DNA of 64,000 bases, from the NCBI GenBank assembly GCA_933822405.4, contig CAKOGP040000147.1:27600-91599 (forward strand), given 5' to 3'. The notes beneath the pieces are model-generated. The model was given only the letters and a program-made list of their open reading frames with translations, made no database searches and had not been told where the DNA came from. The number at the start of each line of letters is the position of its first letter. Position 1 is the first letter of the stretch. This stretch comes from Cylindrotheca closterium. Its lineage: Eukaryota > Bacillariophyta > Bacillariophyceae > Bacillariales > Bacillariaceae. A program made the position numbers and the translations under genes. Shown here piece after piece: positions 20,301 to 32,500 of this stretch.

Positions 20301-20463
20301 CGATGCGTTCCAATGCTGTGCAATTTTGAAATACTTGTTTTCCAATGTGTTTCAGTTTTCCACCACCGACCACCTCTTTCAGATGCCCACGTCGAAAGCA
20401 CCATTTGTTTGGGAGCTGAAGAACATCGTTACCAACATTGATTCGATCCACTTTGCCCGAAAT
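17305..20463 (-). pseudogene. BspA-like LRR_5 repeat protein, broken by two frameshifts
   Basis: Seen: three minus-strand frames are one gene. The first (to about 20077, opening with GTG at 20451, no ATG in frame) ends LTEVHLQRG. The second continues GIKKIDNFAFAFC down to 19202, needing one extra base near 20090. The second and third join across a 13-base tandem duplication at 19222-19247. Roughly 23-residue LRR_5 units repeat throughout (SLxxLxLKEGLKxIGxxAF / xIPSSVExIGxxAF); there are more than 25. The C-terminal 200 residues contain an ankyrin-like patch, DSFGMTPLHVLLSSATPRLD and LDAYPSAVIGMKDSRGKRAL. Known: LRR_5 proteins are surface or adhesion repeats, greatly expanded in diatoms. No N-terminal signal is visible because the 5' end is unclear. 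Confidence 0.75.
19222..19247. repeat. 13-bp tandem duplication causing a frameshift
   Basis: AGCTCTGATCGTC occurs twice without spacer. With one copy the flanking LRR_5 frames read continuously (GLKTIRAYAFAGC); with two, the frame is lost. Confidence 0.85.
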
Positions 20464-20896
20464 TGCTTGCTTGCTCTTGTGTTTATAGGTCTAAGATCTC
20501 ATGCCATTTACTGTAGCCGTATTGTGGCAACTTATTGATCGAATGAATGCAAGAAGTACCAGTACGAGGCTTTGCATGATGCCAAACTAGATACTGTACT
20601 GTATGTTACCGGTACTTTTCAGTAAGTCTGTACGAACCGTACGGTATAGTACCGGCATTATATCCAACGCTCTGGGCGATGACTATTTTTTATTTTTTTA
20701 GTATAAATAATCCCGTAGTTGGAAACGGCTAATTCAGTACAAAACGATCATATTAGTCGAAGATACGATCTTTTGAAAATGAAAAGATTTATGACCGTAT
20801 CGCGTGTGCAGTCAGTCATAATTGCATGCATGCGGATATTATGGTTCCATTCATTCGCAACACAACTTCATGCCCTTCAGATAAATCTCAACAGCA
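20464..20896. promoter_or_regulatory. 5' flank of LRR-TM copy 1 with a motif shared by the copies
   Basis: Contains AGTCGAAGATACGATC at 20755-20770. The same words occur upstream of copy 2 (24509-24524, with ATATGGTC at the end) and copy 3 (29098-29113, exact). AAACGGCTAAWTCAG at about 20723 recurs at about 24471. Conservation could be regulatory or simply part of the duplicated unit. Confidence 0.4.
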
Positions 20897-23800
20897 ATGG
20901 CAGAAGACGAAATGGAGCGTTTGGTCAATCGCTTGGACGAGCTTGAGAAAAAGTCCAATGCAGAGATTAGCAATTTGAAAGAAAACCTCAAGCAGGCACA
21001 AGAAAAGAATGAAGCCTCCGAGTTGAAACTGGGAGAACTAGAACAACGTGTTGCGCAGCAATCGCAGGACGACCAAACATTCTTGCTTAGTTCAAACAGT
21101 AACAGCTCGCAAGCAAATCGTGGCACTTCGTGGCATGTAATTGGCAACAATGACCAAGCGTCTTCGAATGCTTTCAAGCAGCCGCAATTCACGCTGCCCA
21201 CTGACCTCTGTTCCGTGTTTTGTGCCACATCATGGAAAGGCTTTCCTTTTTGGCTATCCGCATTGATCATTGCTGGTCTCCAAGTCTCATTGTTTGTGTT
21301 GCTACTCATTGATCGTGTTGGTTCCAAACGTTGGGTAGGATTTGGTGCAGAATGCGATGAAAGCGACGGTAACGACATCTATTGTCGACATGAACGCCCG
21401 CTTGGTATGCCCACAAATGTGGAACCCTTGGTACGAGCAGCACAGGCTTTATGTCTCGTGTTTGCGCTGTATGATCAGCAGGGCGTCTTCGATGGACTTG
21501 AAGGATTCTTTGCTGGTATGCCAGTGGACTACAAGGGCAGCACCAATTTTCGGAATATGACTCTCGGTCAGTGGAACTTGAGTTTCTTCTTGCGATTTCT
21601 ACAAGGCTTTCTGGGTGTACTCTGCGCATTTGTGTTGCTCGTACAAGCCGAGACAGTTTTCGACGTTCTGCTCAATTTCCTTGTGAGTTCTGATGAAACC
21701 AGGCTGTATCTCATATCTTTTTCAACCCATGACCTCATTCTTGCTTTTCACTTTCTGCTCTCAATCTCACATCCGAAGGGCGTGAAATTCATTTCAGGTA
21801 AGTTATTTTTGTCATATCCAATGTGGCTAGATTGATTCCTTTGTCCATCTTACTCACCCGACTTTCAGAAATGGACAAGGTGGCATTTCATATTGGTCTC
21901 AAAGGGTACTTTGGCACTGCCATGCAGGAAGCGGCGGAGGATGTGGCCGGAACGTACTTTCGCCGCGAAGAAGATACCCGTCCATGGGGGGCTCGTAACA
22001 TTCATGTGATCATTATGATGGGCATGTTGGCAGTGTTGATTGCTTGGTTCGCCCACCTTGCAATTCTGCAGACAAGTGGTACCTATTTGGTTCGACACTT
22101 CCACGTGGACTTTGGAAAGGATCCTCTTCTTTCCTTGTTCAATGGATGTTATTCAGCATCGGACGATGGGCTGCTCAACAGCCGATTGTCGTATTCTCAG
22201 ATTGGAACTGAGGCCAAGTTTGGATTTTGCAAAAAAACAGACAAGAGCGAGAATGGAGGATGGACTCTGTATTTTGGATCCTCGCCCTGTCCTTCTGATT
22301 TTAATTACAACGAGGTCTTGGCCATATCTGAACCGACCGAGTCCTTCGACTTGCCCTTAGTGGATCCCACCAAATGGTCCAGACAAGATGGTTACAATCG
22401 TTTGAAACCAGTTGAAGTGGTGCACATTGACGACTATCGAACGGAATGCTATGACTCTGCCGTTGCTCGAGAGGAGCCAGACTTTGACTCCAAATGCCTC
22501 GTTTTCAATGCCACTTACGAAAGTCGCCAGAAAACCTTTGAAATGTTGGTGACTGAACCGAGTGCGGAATATCCTTGTCGAGACCCCACAACCTGTCGGC
22601 CCATTTATGTTAGCAAACCGGATGGTCCTGCTTATTCTAGCGATGTCGACATCATTTATTATACTGGCCAATTCTGGGCAAACTCTCGAGCGACACGGGA
22701 CTTAGAAATTGAATATAGTGGGGAAGACGTGACGAAAGATGATATTCGCAACTTCTTTTACAAAGGAGATGGCTTCAAGATTGTGACTAATTCCAAATAC
22801 AGAACCACAAGGTACATTACCCTCCCAGACGGTGGGTTTCGGTCACCTATCTATCTAGATTGGTATGAGCCGGAGCATCAATACATTACCTACTACAATA
22901 GCGAGTCGGAGTATCTTTTTTACTACCTCCCTTACGCAAATCTAGAGAAAGAAGCCGATTTGAAGTTCGAGTGCGTGGGTGATTACACAGATGCGAAAAG
23001 ACGATGCTTCGAGAACGAATTTTCGTTCGGTGATGCTACGTGCCTATGTAATGAACCCATTCCAGATGCTTTTGATCTATCAACTCCTCGGGGCATGGCA
23101 GTTCAAGATATCAAGAACGACCGCCGTGCAATTGAAATGTGCGCGGAATTTGCAGCTGATGACAGTAGTTTGGTGGTGAGAGGTCTGATTCAGGAGAGAT
23201 ACGCCCTCGCCGTGGTGAAGAATACTTTTGGTATTGAGTCGCAGGGATGGGACGGAAACAGCTGCACATCTTGGTTGGGAGACACGGTCGAGCTGAAGTG
23301 CGATAACCAGACTAGTGTACAACAATTGATCTTTTTGGACTCGGACACAGTAAAACATTCAGGTACAATACCACCTGAAATGCAATTGCTGTCCAATCTG
23401 GGTAAGGTTCAAGTGATTTTCAATTACATACACTCTATAACCGTTGGGAACTCCACGATCTCACTTTCTCTTTGCTTGTACAGAACACTTGGATTTGGGT
23501 CAGAACGCCATTCGCGGTCATATTCCAGAACAAATTGGTTTTCTTGGAGCATTAAGTACGTACCTCTTGTGAATGCTCGCATCGGTTGTGCATCGAACTC
23601 ATGGAAAGCACTGTTGCCTTGTGTTCACTTTGCTTGCTCCTATTCGTTACAGCCTACCTCGATTTATTCGATTGTAGTCTTACTGGAGTCATCCCTGGTG
23701 GGCTTGGATATCTCTACAACTTAAGTGAGTGCCTCTATTGTTTCATCTGCCACCACGACTTGTTGCAGTTCCGTTGTGGTTTCAAAGACTCACACGAATC

Positions 23801-24118
23801 ATAATCTTATTTGAAATCTATCGATACGCACTGCAGAATCTTTGTACTTGTCTGAGAACAAACTTTCTGGTCAAATCCCAAATTTTGGACATCTGGAAAA
23901 CCTTGAGGTCCTTTCCATGTACAACAATTCGTTATCTGGGACAATTCCGGCCGAGATGGAAGCCAATGTGAACCTCACTTGTTTTGCCCGTAAGTAGGAC
24001 ACTCCTTTCAGATCTATTATATTTGCTATTATCAATAAGCCCTGGCTGCTGTCGCTAACACATGGATTATACAGAAGGAAACTCCATCACTGGTACATCG
24101 AAGGTTTGCCAGCTCTAA
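20897..24118 (+). CDS. coiled-coil, multi-TM, LRR surface protein, copy 1 of 3
   Basis: Seven exons, all GT-AG with phases that fit: 20897-21682, 21779-21797 (19 bases), 21869-23401, 23484-23555, 23653-23724, 23837-23989, 24075-24118; 892 residues. Order: N-terminal coiled coil (ERLVNRLDELEKKSNAEIS); membrane segments at about 117-139 (FWLSALIIAGLQVSLFVLLL), about 180-195 and 230-268 (LQGFLGVLCAFVLLVQ); after the microexon (GVKFIS) a further segment IHVIIMMGMLAVLIAWFAHL. A large ectodomain with paired Cys follows (EYPCRDPTTCRPIYVSKP), then an LRR N-cap (IESQGWDGNSCTSWLGDTVE) and four or so LRRs on exons of exactly 72 bases. It ends TCFAQGNSITGTSKVCQL with no later membrane segment, so the LRRs are the C-terminus. 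Ligand unknown; receptor-like role inferred. Confidence 0.85.
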
Positions 24119-24660
24119 GACAAGACATATTGATGGTTATGTGCTCACTACCACCAAATCTACATAATTCTATGATGTTGGTCATTGGCCAATCGAACAG
24201 ACATATACATGCACTAATAAATGATATTAAACCAAGAACGCGTTGAAATCGATAGAAGTCTTGGAATCCCGAAGATCCTTTTTCTTCTGTTGTCATTGTT
24301 GCGCCTACGCGGCTCCGTCCCACATCGACTGTGCGAAGTGGTGGTGGCGAAAATGCTTTCTTCCAATAGACAGCATACAGTACCGATATATATGTGACCA
24401 TACCGGTACAGTATAATAGTACCGGTAGGTAATATTATAGGCGCACCGCGCACCGTTTATCCGTGCGACGCAAACGGCTAAATCAGGCCTTTTGTTTCTG
24501 GTCACAGTAGTCGAAGATATGGTCTTTTTCGCAAGGCAAGCAAGCGAATATAAGGGAATGCGGGCACCTGCGCGGTCATAATCGGATCTTTGGCATCGCT
24601 ACAGAACGCAGTATTGATTTATACTTCCAAACTGCACGAACCGCAGATCCCTCAACAGCG
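24119..24660. other. spacer after copy 1, holding an RRP7 scar
   Basis: Besides the RRP7 fragment (24239-24380) it has several ACCGGTA-type palindromic words (24395-24430) and, at 24509-24524, the shared upstream motif of the LRR-TM copies. Confidence 0.5.
24239..24380 (-). pseudogene. RRP7 3' fragment (scar) after LRR-TM copy 1
   Basis: Plus-strand words TTGAAATCGATAGAAGTCTT, TTGTCATTGTTGCGCCTACG and AATGCTTTCTTCCAA align in order with the intact RRP7 gene (about 33043-33170). The minus translation keeps QDFYRFQR. About 140 bases survive; both ends are lost and the frame is broken. Confidence 0.75.
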
Positions 24661-27600
24661 ATGGCAGAAGACGAATTGGATCGTTTGGTTCGTCGCCTGG
24701 ACGAGCTTGAGCAAAAGTCCAATGCCGAGATAAGCGACCTCAGAATAGCACAAGAAACCTCCGAGTTGAAACTAGGACAATTAGAGCAACATGTTACGCA
24801 ATCGCAGGAAGAGCGAACATCCTTGATTGGTTCAAACAGCAACCGCTCGCAAGCAACTCGTGGTGATATGTGGCATGTTATTGGCGACAAGCAAATCGAC
24901 GAAACGCCCTCGAATGCTTTCAAGCAGCAACAATTCACACTTCCAGATGACCTCTGCTCCGTTTTTTGTGCCACATCATGGAAAAGCCTTCCTTTTTGGA
25001 TAACAGTATTGGTTATTGCAGGGCTGCAACTTACATTGTTTGTGTTGCTGCTCATTGACCGTGTTGGTTCAAATCGGTGGATAGGCGTTGGTGGAGAATG
25101 TGACGTAAATGAAAGCATATTGTGTCGACATGAGCGTCCGCTTGACATGCCCCCAAATGTGGAACCCTTGGTGCGAGCAGCACAGGCTTTATGTCTAATC
25201 ATCGCGCTGTACGATCAAGATGACATTCGCGATGGACTTGAAGGGTTCTACGCTGGCATGCCAGTGGACTATAAAGGCAGCACCAATTTTCGAAAAATGA
25301 CTCGGTCTCGGTGGAACTTGAGCTGCTTCTTTCGTTTTTTGCAGGGCTTCCTAGGTGTACTATGTGCGTTTGTGTTGCTCGTGCAAGCCGATACAGTGTT
25401 CGACGTGCTTCTCAATTTCCTTGTGAGTTGTCATGGTACAATCAGGTTGTATCTTGAATCTATGTCACCCTTATTTTGATATTCTTTTCAATGCTGTATC
25501 CCAAGGGTGTGAAATTCATTTCAGGTCAGTTGCCGCCGTCTCGGCTGTGTTTCCTTTGTTTTGTTCATCTTCCTCATCGAACCTCTTACTATCCCCCCGC
25601 CCTTCGAACTGCAGAAATGGATGAGGCGGCTTTTCATATTGCGATCAAAGGGTATTTTGGAGTTTCTATGCAGGAAGCTGCGGAGGATGTGGCTTCATCA
25701 TACTTTCGACGTGAAGAAGACACCCGTCCATGGATACCTCGTAACTTTCATGTGATTGTAATGTTGGGCATGCTAGCAACGATGGTTGCTTGGTTCGCCC
25801 ACCTTGCAACTTTGCAGGCCAGTGGTACATATTTGGTGCAACACTTCCACGTGGACTTTGGAAAGGATCCTCTTCTTTCTGTGTTCAACGGGTGCTATAC
25901 AGCAGATGGCTTGATCAATAAACGATTGTCTTATTCTCAAGTTGGAAGTGAGGTCAAGTTTGGATTTTGCAAAAAAGCAGACAAGAGCGAGAATGGAGGA
26001 TGGACTCTGTATTTTGGGTCGTCGCCCTGTCCTTCTGATGATGAGAGCGAGGTATTGGCTGTATCTGAACCGACTAAGTCGTTTGACTTGCCCCTTGTGG
26101 ACCCCACCAAATGGTACACGCCCGATAAATACAAGGCGTACACCCCAATTGAAGTGGTGCGCTTTTACGACTATTTCGCAGAATGTGACGACTCATCGTC
26201 CGACACCCCAGAAGAGTCCCACTTTTTCTATCAGTGCATTGCTTTCAACGTCACTCTCCAAAACCGCCAGAAAACTTCTGACTTCCAGAAAACGTTTGAA
26301 ATATTGATAACTGAACCGAGTGAGGAATATCCTTGTCGAGACCCCACAACCTGTCGACCCATTTATGTTAGCAAATCGGATGCTGATGGTTATTCTGGCG
26401 ATATCGATATCATTTACTTTAATGGTCATTTCTGGGCGTACTCTGTGGCGCCATGGGGATTGAATATTGAATATAGTGGGGATGGCGTGACGAAGGATGA
26501 TATTCGCAACTTCTTTTACAAAGGAGATGGCTTCAAGATTGAGAGTCTTTCCGACCACGGAGGAACGGCACTGTACGTTGCTGTGGTAGATGGTTGGTAT
26601 CAGTCACCTCTCGATCTGATTTGGTATGAGGCAGAGGATCAATACATCTCGTACTCCAAAAACGAGTTTGAAACCATCAAGTATTCCATCCCTTACGCAA
26701 ATCTAGAGAAAAAAGTTGATTTCAATTTCGAGTGCGTGGGTGGCTATACGATTCCTGATACAACATGCTTCGAGTACGATGCATGGTTCAGTGATGTTGT
26801 GTGCCTATGTAATGAACCTATTCCAGATGCTTTTGATCTATCAACCTCTCGGGGTATGGCATTTCAAGATATCAAGAACGACCGCCGTGCAATTGAAATG
26901 TGCGCGGAATTAGCAGCTGATGACAGTTTAGTATTGAAAGGTCTGATTCAGGAGAGATACGCCCTCGCCGTGGTGAAGAATACGTTTGGTATCGAGTCGC
27001 AGGGATGGGACGGAAACAGCTGCACATCTTGGTTGGGAGACACGGTCGAGCTGAAGTGTGATAACCAGACTAGTGTACAACAATTGATCTTTTTGGACTC
27101 GGACACAGTGAAACATTATGGTACAATACCTCCTGAAATAAGATTCCTATCCAATCTCGGTGAGAATCCATTCCAGTCTATGACCGTTGGGATGGCGCAA
27201 ACCTAACTCCTCAATCATACTTTTTCTTTATACAGAACACTTGGACTTGGGACAGAATGACATTCTCGGTGAAATCCCATGGGAACTTGGTTTCCTTGGA
27301 GCATTAAGTACGTACCTCTTGTGAATGCTAGTATCGGTTGTACATCGAACTGATCGAATTCGCTCCCGTTCATTACAGCCTACCTCGATCTATTTGATTG
27401 TAGTCTTACTGGATCGATACCGTATGACCTTGGAAGTCTCTCGAACTTGAGTGAGTGCCTCTATTGTTTCATCTCTGTCGAAATCGACGTATTCATGGCT
27501 TCAATGACTCACATGAATCAATCAATCTCTTTTGAACTTGTTCCATTCACTGCAGAATCTTTGTACTTGTCTAAGAACAACCTTACTGGTCAAATCCCAA

Positions 27601-27836
27601 ATTTTGGAAACCTGAAAAACCTTGAGGTCCTTTCCATGTACAGCAATTCATTGACTGGGACTATCCCAGCCGAGATGGAAGCCAATCTGAACCTCACTTG
27701 CTTTGCGCGTAAGTAGGACGATCCTTTCCAATGTCGCTACTTGGTATCGTCAATGTGCCCTGCCTCTCACAGTAAAAAAATGAACATTGCAGAAGGAAAC
27801 TCCATCACTGGCACATCCAAGGTTTGTCAGCTATAA
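24661..27836 (+). CDS. coiled-coil, multi-TM, LRR surface protein, copy 2 of 3
   Basis: Same seven-exon structure: 24661-25422, 25506-25524 (19-base microexon), 25615-27159, 27236-27307, 27379-27450, 27556-27708, 27793-27836; 888 residues, no lesion. The N-terminal coiled coil is shorter than in the other copies. Exon 1 resembles copy 3 (QEERTSLIGSNSN, GDMWHVIGDK, CLIIALYDQDDIRDGLEGFY) more than copy 1. LRR exons 4-5 differ from copies 1 and 3 (LGQNDILGEIPWELGFLGAL; CSLTGSIPYDLGSLSNL), so the predicted ligand surface is distinct. The last 240 bases of exon 3 are nearly identical in all three genes. Introns 4-6 are unlike those of copies 1 and 3. Confidence 0.85.
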
Positions 27837-28040
27837 TATGAAAAAACATATTGATGGCAGCGTGTGCTCACTAAGGCACAGTCTTCATGGAGTACGGTAC
27901 AACATGCTTGACAATTTATCACCTCAGGGAAACCTTTGGTCATCGGCCAGTCGAAACATGGTCTATCGACGGAACTTGCAAGCCTATAGCTATCCATTTG
28001 AAGATGATTGTAAACCAAGAAGAGTATCAACATGCTCTAT

Positions 28041-28915
28041 TTATTTTATAAATGGTCGATATTGATGCTCTTGCTTCATTTTCTTGATCTTTCTCAAATC
28101 CTCTTCAAATTGAGTACGCAAATCAGCCAAACTCCGTTTCTTGTGTTCCTTGCGTTGAAATCGATAAAAGTCTTGCAACTCGTCCGATCCCTTTTTCTTT
28201 TTGTTGTTGTTGTTGTTGCGCCTTCGCGGTGGCGCATTGGGTCGACTGTGAGAGGTGGTAGTTGGTGGTAATGCTTTCTTCCAACAGATTGTGAATACCT
28301 CCTTGTGCGGCATTTCCAGTTGCTGTATTCGAAGAATAGGACACGGTCACAAAGCCATCGTCGTCCACCATGTTTCCATCTTTGGCTTTTTTATGGGCCT
28401 TCCGTTTGGCCGCCTCTGCTTTTTCGTATTCACCCATGACACGGTTGCATTCGGCCAGGAGTTCGGCTCTGGACAAGGCTTGTCTACTTGCGTAATATCC
28501 CTTGCTGAATAATTTCTTGTGTTTCTTCTTTTTAAATTGATGATTTCCATCTTCGTCATATTCTTCAAAACCGTCTTCGTCATCATCATCGTCATTAAGT
28601 TCATTAATGAGCGGATCCTTGCCAATAATAAGTCGTTTACGTTCGTCTCGTTCGTACTGCGCCCAAGTTTCATCCGCCAAGGTTTGTAATTCGAGACGAT
28701 CCATGGTCAAACCTGGCAAACTTTCTTCTTCCTTGTGTTCATTATTATCATCATTCTCGCCATCGTCATCGTCCTCATCGCTATCCTTTGCTGTTTTTTT
28801 CGCCTTGTTCTTTTTGCTGCTGCCATTGCCGCTACTATATACTGTTAGTCATGAAACGATGCAATTCTTGCAAGGTTTTCTTCAATCCCTTGGAGGGAGC
28901 AAAGGCCACATGAAG
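28041..28915 (-). pseudogene. RRP7 pseudogene, 5'-truncated, after LRR-TM copy 2
   Basis: Aligns with the intact gene from its stop region to about the codons for HVVFASSKGLKK, then homology ends abruptly near 28915. The first 150 or so codons (the RRM-like part) are missing. Inside, a block matching EAPAQGALAVVKR is deleted, two codons are inserted (RLIIGKDP against RLGKDP), and the frame shifts after LLEESITT. The initiator is lost. Not expected to make functional RRP7. Confidence 0.85.
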
Positions 28916-29508
28916 CAAGGTGCGGGCAAGTACCATTGCAGGGTACTGTAAGTGACCCAGTGCAACTACTACTTTTCGGACCATAATATACATTACTCGT
29001 ATTCTATTACCGCGTACCCTACCGGTATGGTACACGTTGTACCCGCAATTTTGAAATTGCGCTCATCATGGGAAATACGTTACGACTATGCAGTATGAGT
29101 CGAAGATACGATCCTCAATTCAAATGCGGTAATAAATGTGCGTGGAGATGCCCGCGTCGGAAGGTTGACGATGGAAGTTGTGATTTGTTGTTTTGTTGGA
29201 TATCGATTGCGAACGAAATTCTATAGAGGCGCGCAAAAAATCTTTGAAGTACTTTTTTAGGCTGAATATTTGACGTGGCCTACTTTTTGTTTTCCATAAT
29301 TTCGAAATTATTTCCACTGCATGTTTATTTATGAATTTTGGTCGGAACTTTGTTACTGCCTAATAGTGTCTACGGTATAAATCATCGTCATAAAATCGTA
29401 TGATAAGAAGAAGGCACACGCGGTCAGAACCGGATCGTTATTGGCTACTGTAGCATGCGATCTTCTGATGACCTGAGTGTATGACCTTCGGAAATCTCAT
29501 CAACAGCA
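28916..29508. other. spacer and 5' flank of LRR-TM copy 3
   Basis: No gene seen. The shared motif AGTCGAAGATACGATC is at 29098-29113, but here it sits about 395 bases from the ATG. In copies 1 and 2 it is about 125-140 bases away, so roughly 260 bases appear inserted between 29114 and 29390. Confidence 0.5.
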
Positions 29509-32500
29509 ATGGCACAACAAGACGAAATCGAGCGTTTGGCTCGTCGTTTGGCTCAGCTTGAGAAAAAGTCCAATGCAGAGATTAACGATTTGAAAGAAAA
29601 CCTCAAAAAAGCACAAGAAAAGTCCAATGCAGATATTGTCGATCTGACAGCAAACCTGAAACAAGCACAGCAAGCCTTGGAGGAACATGTTACGCAATCG
29701 CAGGAAGAGCGAACATCCTTGATTGGTTCAAACAGTAACCGTTCGCAAGCCACTCGTGGTGATATGTGGCATGTCATTGGAGACAAGGAAATCGACGAAG
29801 CGCCTTCGAATGCTTTCAAGCAGCCGCAATTCAGACTATCTAATGACCTCTGTTCAGTAATTTGTGCAACCTCATGGAAACGCCTTCCCTTTTGGCTATC
29901 AGTTTTGATCATTGCGGGGTTTCAACTAACATTGTTTGTGTTGCTGCTTATTGACCGCGTTGGTTCGAAACGTTGGGTAGACTTTGGTGGAGAATGCGAC
30001 GGAAGCGACTTATTTTGTCGACATGAACGCCCGCTTGACATGCCCCCAAATGTGGAGCCCTTGGTACGAGGAGCACAGGCTTTATGCCTCATCATTGCGC
30101 TGTACGATCAAGATGACATTCGCGATGGACTTGAAGGATTTTATGCTGGCATTCCAGTGGACTACAAGGGGAGCACCCATTTTCGAAACATGACTCGGTC
30201 TCGGTGGAACTTGAGCTGTTTCTTCCGAATGCTGCAGGGCATTCTGGGTGTATTATGCGCATTTGTATTGCTCGTACAAGCCGATACAGTGTTTGACGTG
30301 CTTCTCAATTTCCTCGTAAGTTGTCCTCATGCAATTATGAGGCTGTCGATTGTTGTGGTCTCAACTAGACCTCATCCTTAATTCTCACTTTCTGTTCTTT
30401 TCAACGCAATATCCATAGGGTGTCAAATTTATTTCAGGTGAGTTGTCGTCATCGTTGTTGAGGCTAGATTACTTCGATCATATTTCTTATCCGACTTTTT
30501 TTATAGAAATGGACAAATTGGCATTTCATATTGCGCTCAAAGGGTACTTTGGAACTTCCATGCAGGAAGTGGCGGAGAACGTGGCTGAATCGTACTTTCG
30601 ACGCGAAGAAGACACTCGTCTTTGGATACATCGTAACTTTCATGTGATCGTAATGCTGGGCATGTTAGCAGTAATGATTGCTTGGTTCGCCCAGCTTGCG
30701 TTTCTACAGGCCAGTGGTACCTATTTGGTTCAGGATTTCTATGTCAGCTTTGGAGCGGACCCTTTTCTTGCCTCGTTCAGTGGATGCTATGTAGCAGATG
30801 GTCTGATCAATAATCGATTGTCATATTCTCAAATTGGAAGTGAGGCCAAGTTTGGATTTTGCGAAGAAATAGACAAGCGCGAAAATGGAGGAGGATGGAC
30901 TCTGTATTTTGGATCGTCGCCGTGTCCTTCTGATTCTTATTACAACGAGGTCTTGGCCATATCTGAACCGACGAGGTCCTTCGACTTGCCTCTGTTGGAT
31001 CCCGCAAAATGGCACATGCCCACGAAATGGGACAGGGCGTACGCACCAATTGAAGTGGTGCGCTTTGATCCTGGTGTATATTGTTCCATCACTCTAGAAG
31101 AGCTGCACTACTTTCACGATCCATGCATTGCTTTCAATGTAACCAACAAAAATGGCCAGAAAACGTTTGAAAAATTGGTGACTGAACCGAGTGAGGAATA
31201 TCCTTGTCGAGACCCCACAACCTGTCGGTCCATCTATGTTAGCAGACCGGATGCTGATGGTTATTCTGGTGATATCGACATCATTTACTTTACTGGTAAT
31301 TCCTGGGCGTACTCTGGAGCGGCATGGGATTTGAAAATTGAATATAGTGGGGAAGAATTAACGAACGATGACATTCGAAGTTTCTTTTACAAGGGAGATG
31401 GCTTCAGGATGGAGACTCATTTCAAATACGGAACCACAAGGTACATTACACTGCCTTGGTTTAGGAGTCACTTGCCTTTCGATGAATCTTGGTATGAGCC
31501 TCTGCATCATTCCATTGTCTACCACATGAGCGAGTCGGAGAATCTTTTTTTCTACCTCCCCTACGCAAATCTAGAGAAAGAAGCCGATTTGAAGTTTGAG
31601 TGCGTGGCTGGCAATACAAGAACGTATACAGTAGGTTGCTTCCAGAACGAATTTTCGTTTGGTGATGCTGCGTGCCTGTGTAGGGAGTCCATTCCAGAGC
31701 GTTTTGATCTAACAACTCCACGGGGTTTGGCAGTTCAAGATATCATGAACGACCGCCGTACAATTGAAATGTGCGCGGAATTTGCAGCTGATGACAGTAG
31801 TTTGGTGGTGAGAGGTCTGATTCAGGAGAGATACGCCCTCGCCGTGGTGAAGAATACGTTTGGTATCGAGTCGCAGGGATGGGACGGAAACAGCTGCACA
31901 TCTTGGTTGGGAGACACAGTCGAGCTGAAGTGCGATAACCAGACTAGTGTACAACAATTGATCTTTTTGGACTCGGACACAGTAAAACATTCAGGTACAA
32001 TACCACCTGAAATGCAATTGCTCTCCAATCTGGGTAAGGTTCAAGTGATTTTCAATTACATTCACTCTATAACCGTTGGGATCGCGCAATAAACCTAACT
32101 CCACCATCTCACTTTCTCTTTGCTTTTACAGAACACTTGGACTTGGGACAGAACGCCATTCGCGGTCATATTCCAGAACAAATTGGTTTTCTTGGAGCAT
32201 TAAGTACGTACCTCTTGTGAATGCTCGCATCGGTTGTGCATCGAACTCATGGAAAGCCCTGTTGCCTTGTGTTCACTTTGCTTGCTCCTATTCGTTACAG
32301 CCTACCTCGATTTATTCGATTGTAGTCTTACTGGAGTCATCCCTGACGGGCTTGGATATCTCTACAACTTAAGTGAGTGCCTCTATTGTTTCATGTATCT
32401 GCCACCTCGACTTGTTGCAGTTCCGTTGTGGTTTCAATGACTCGCATGAATCAATCAATCTCATTTGAAATCTATCGATACGCACTGCAGAATCTTTGTA

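Noticed and set aside
21823..23724. Long plus frame taken as one exon
   Set aside because: It begins inside intron 2 and reads into intron 3; homologous splice sites in all three copies give a better model.
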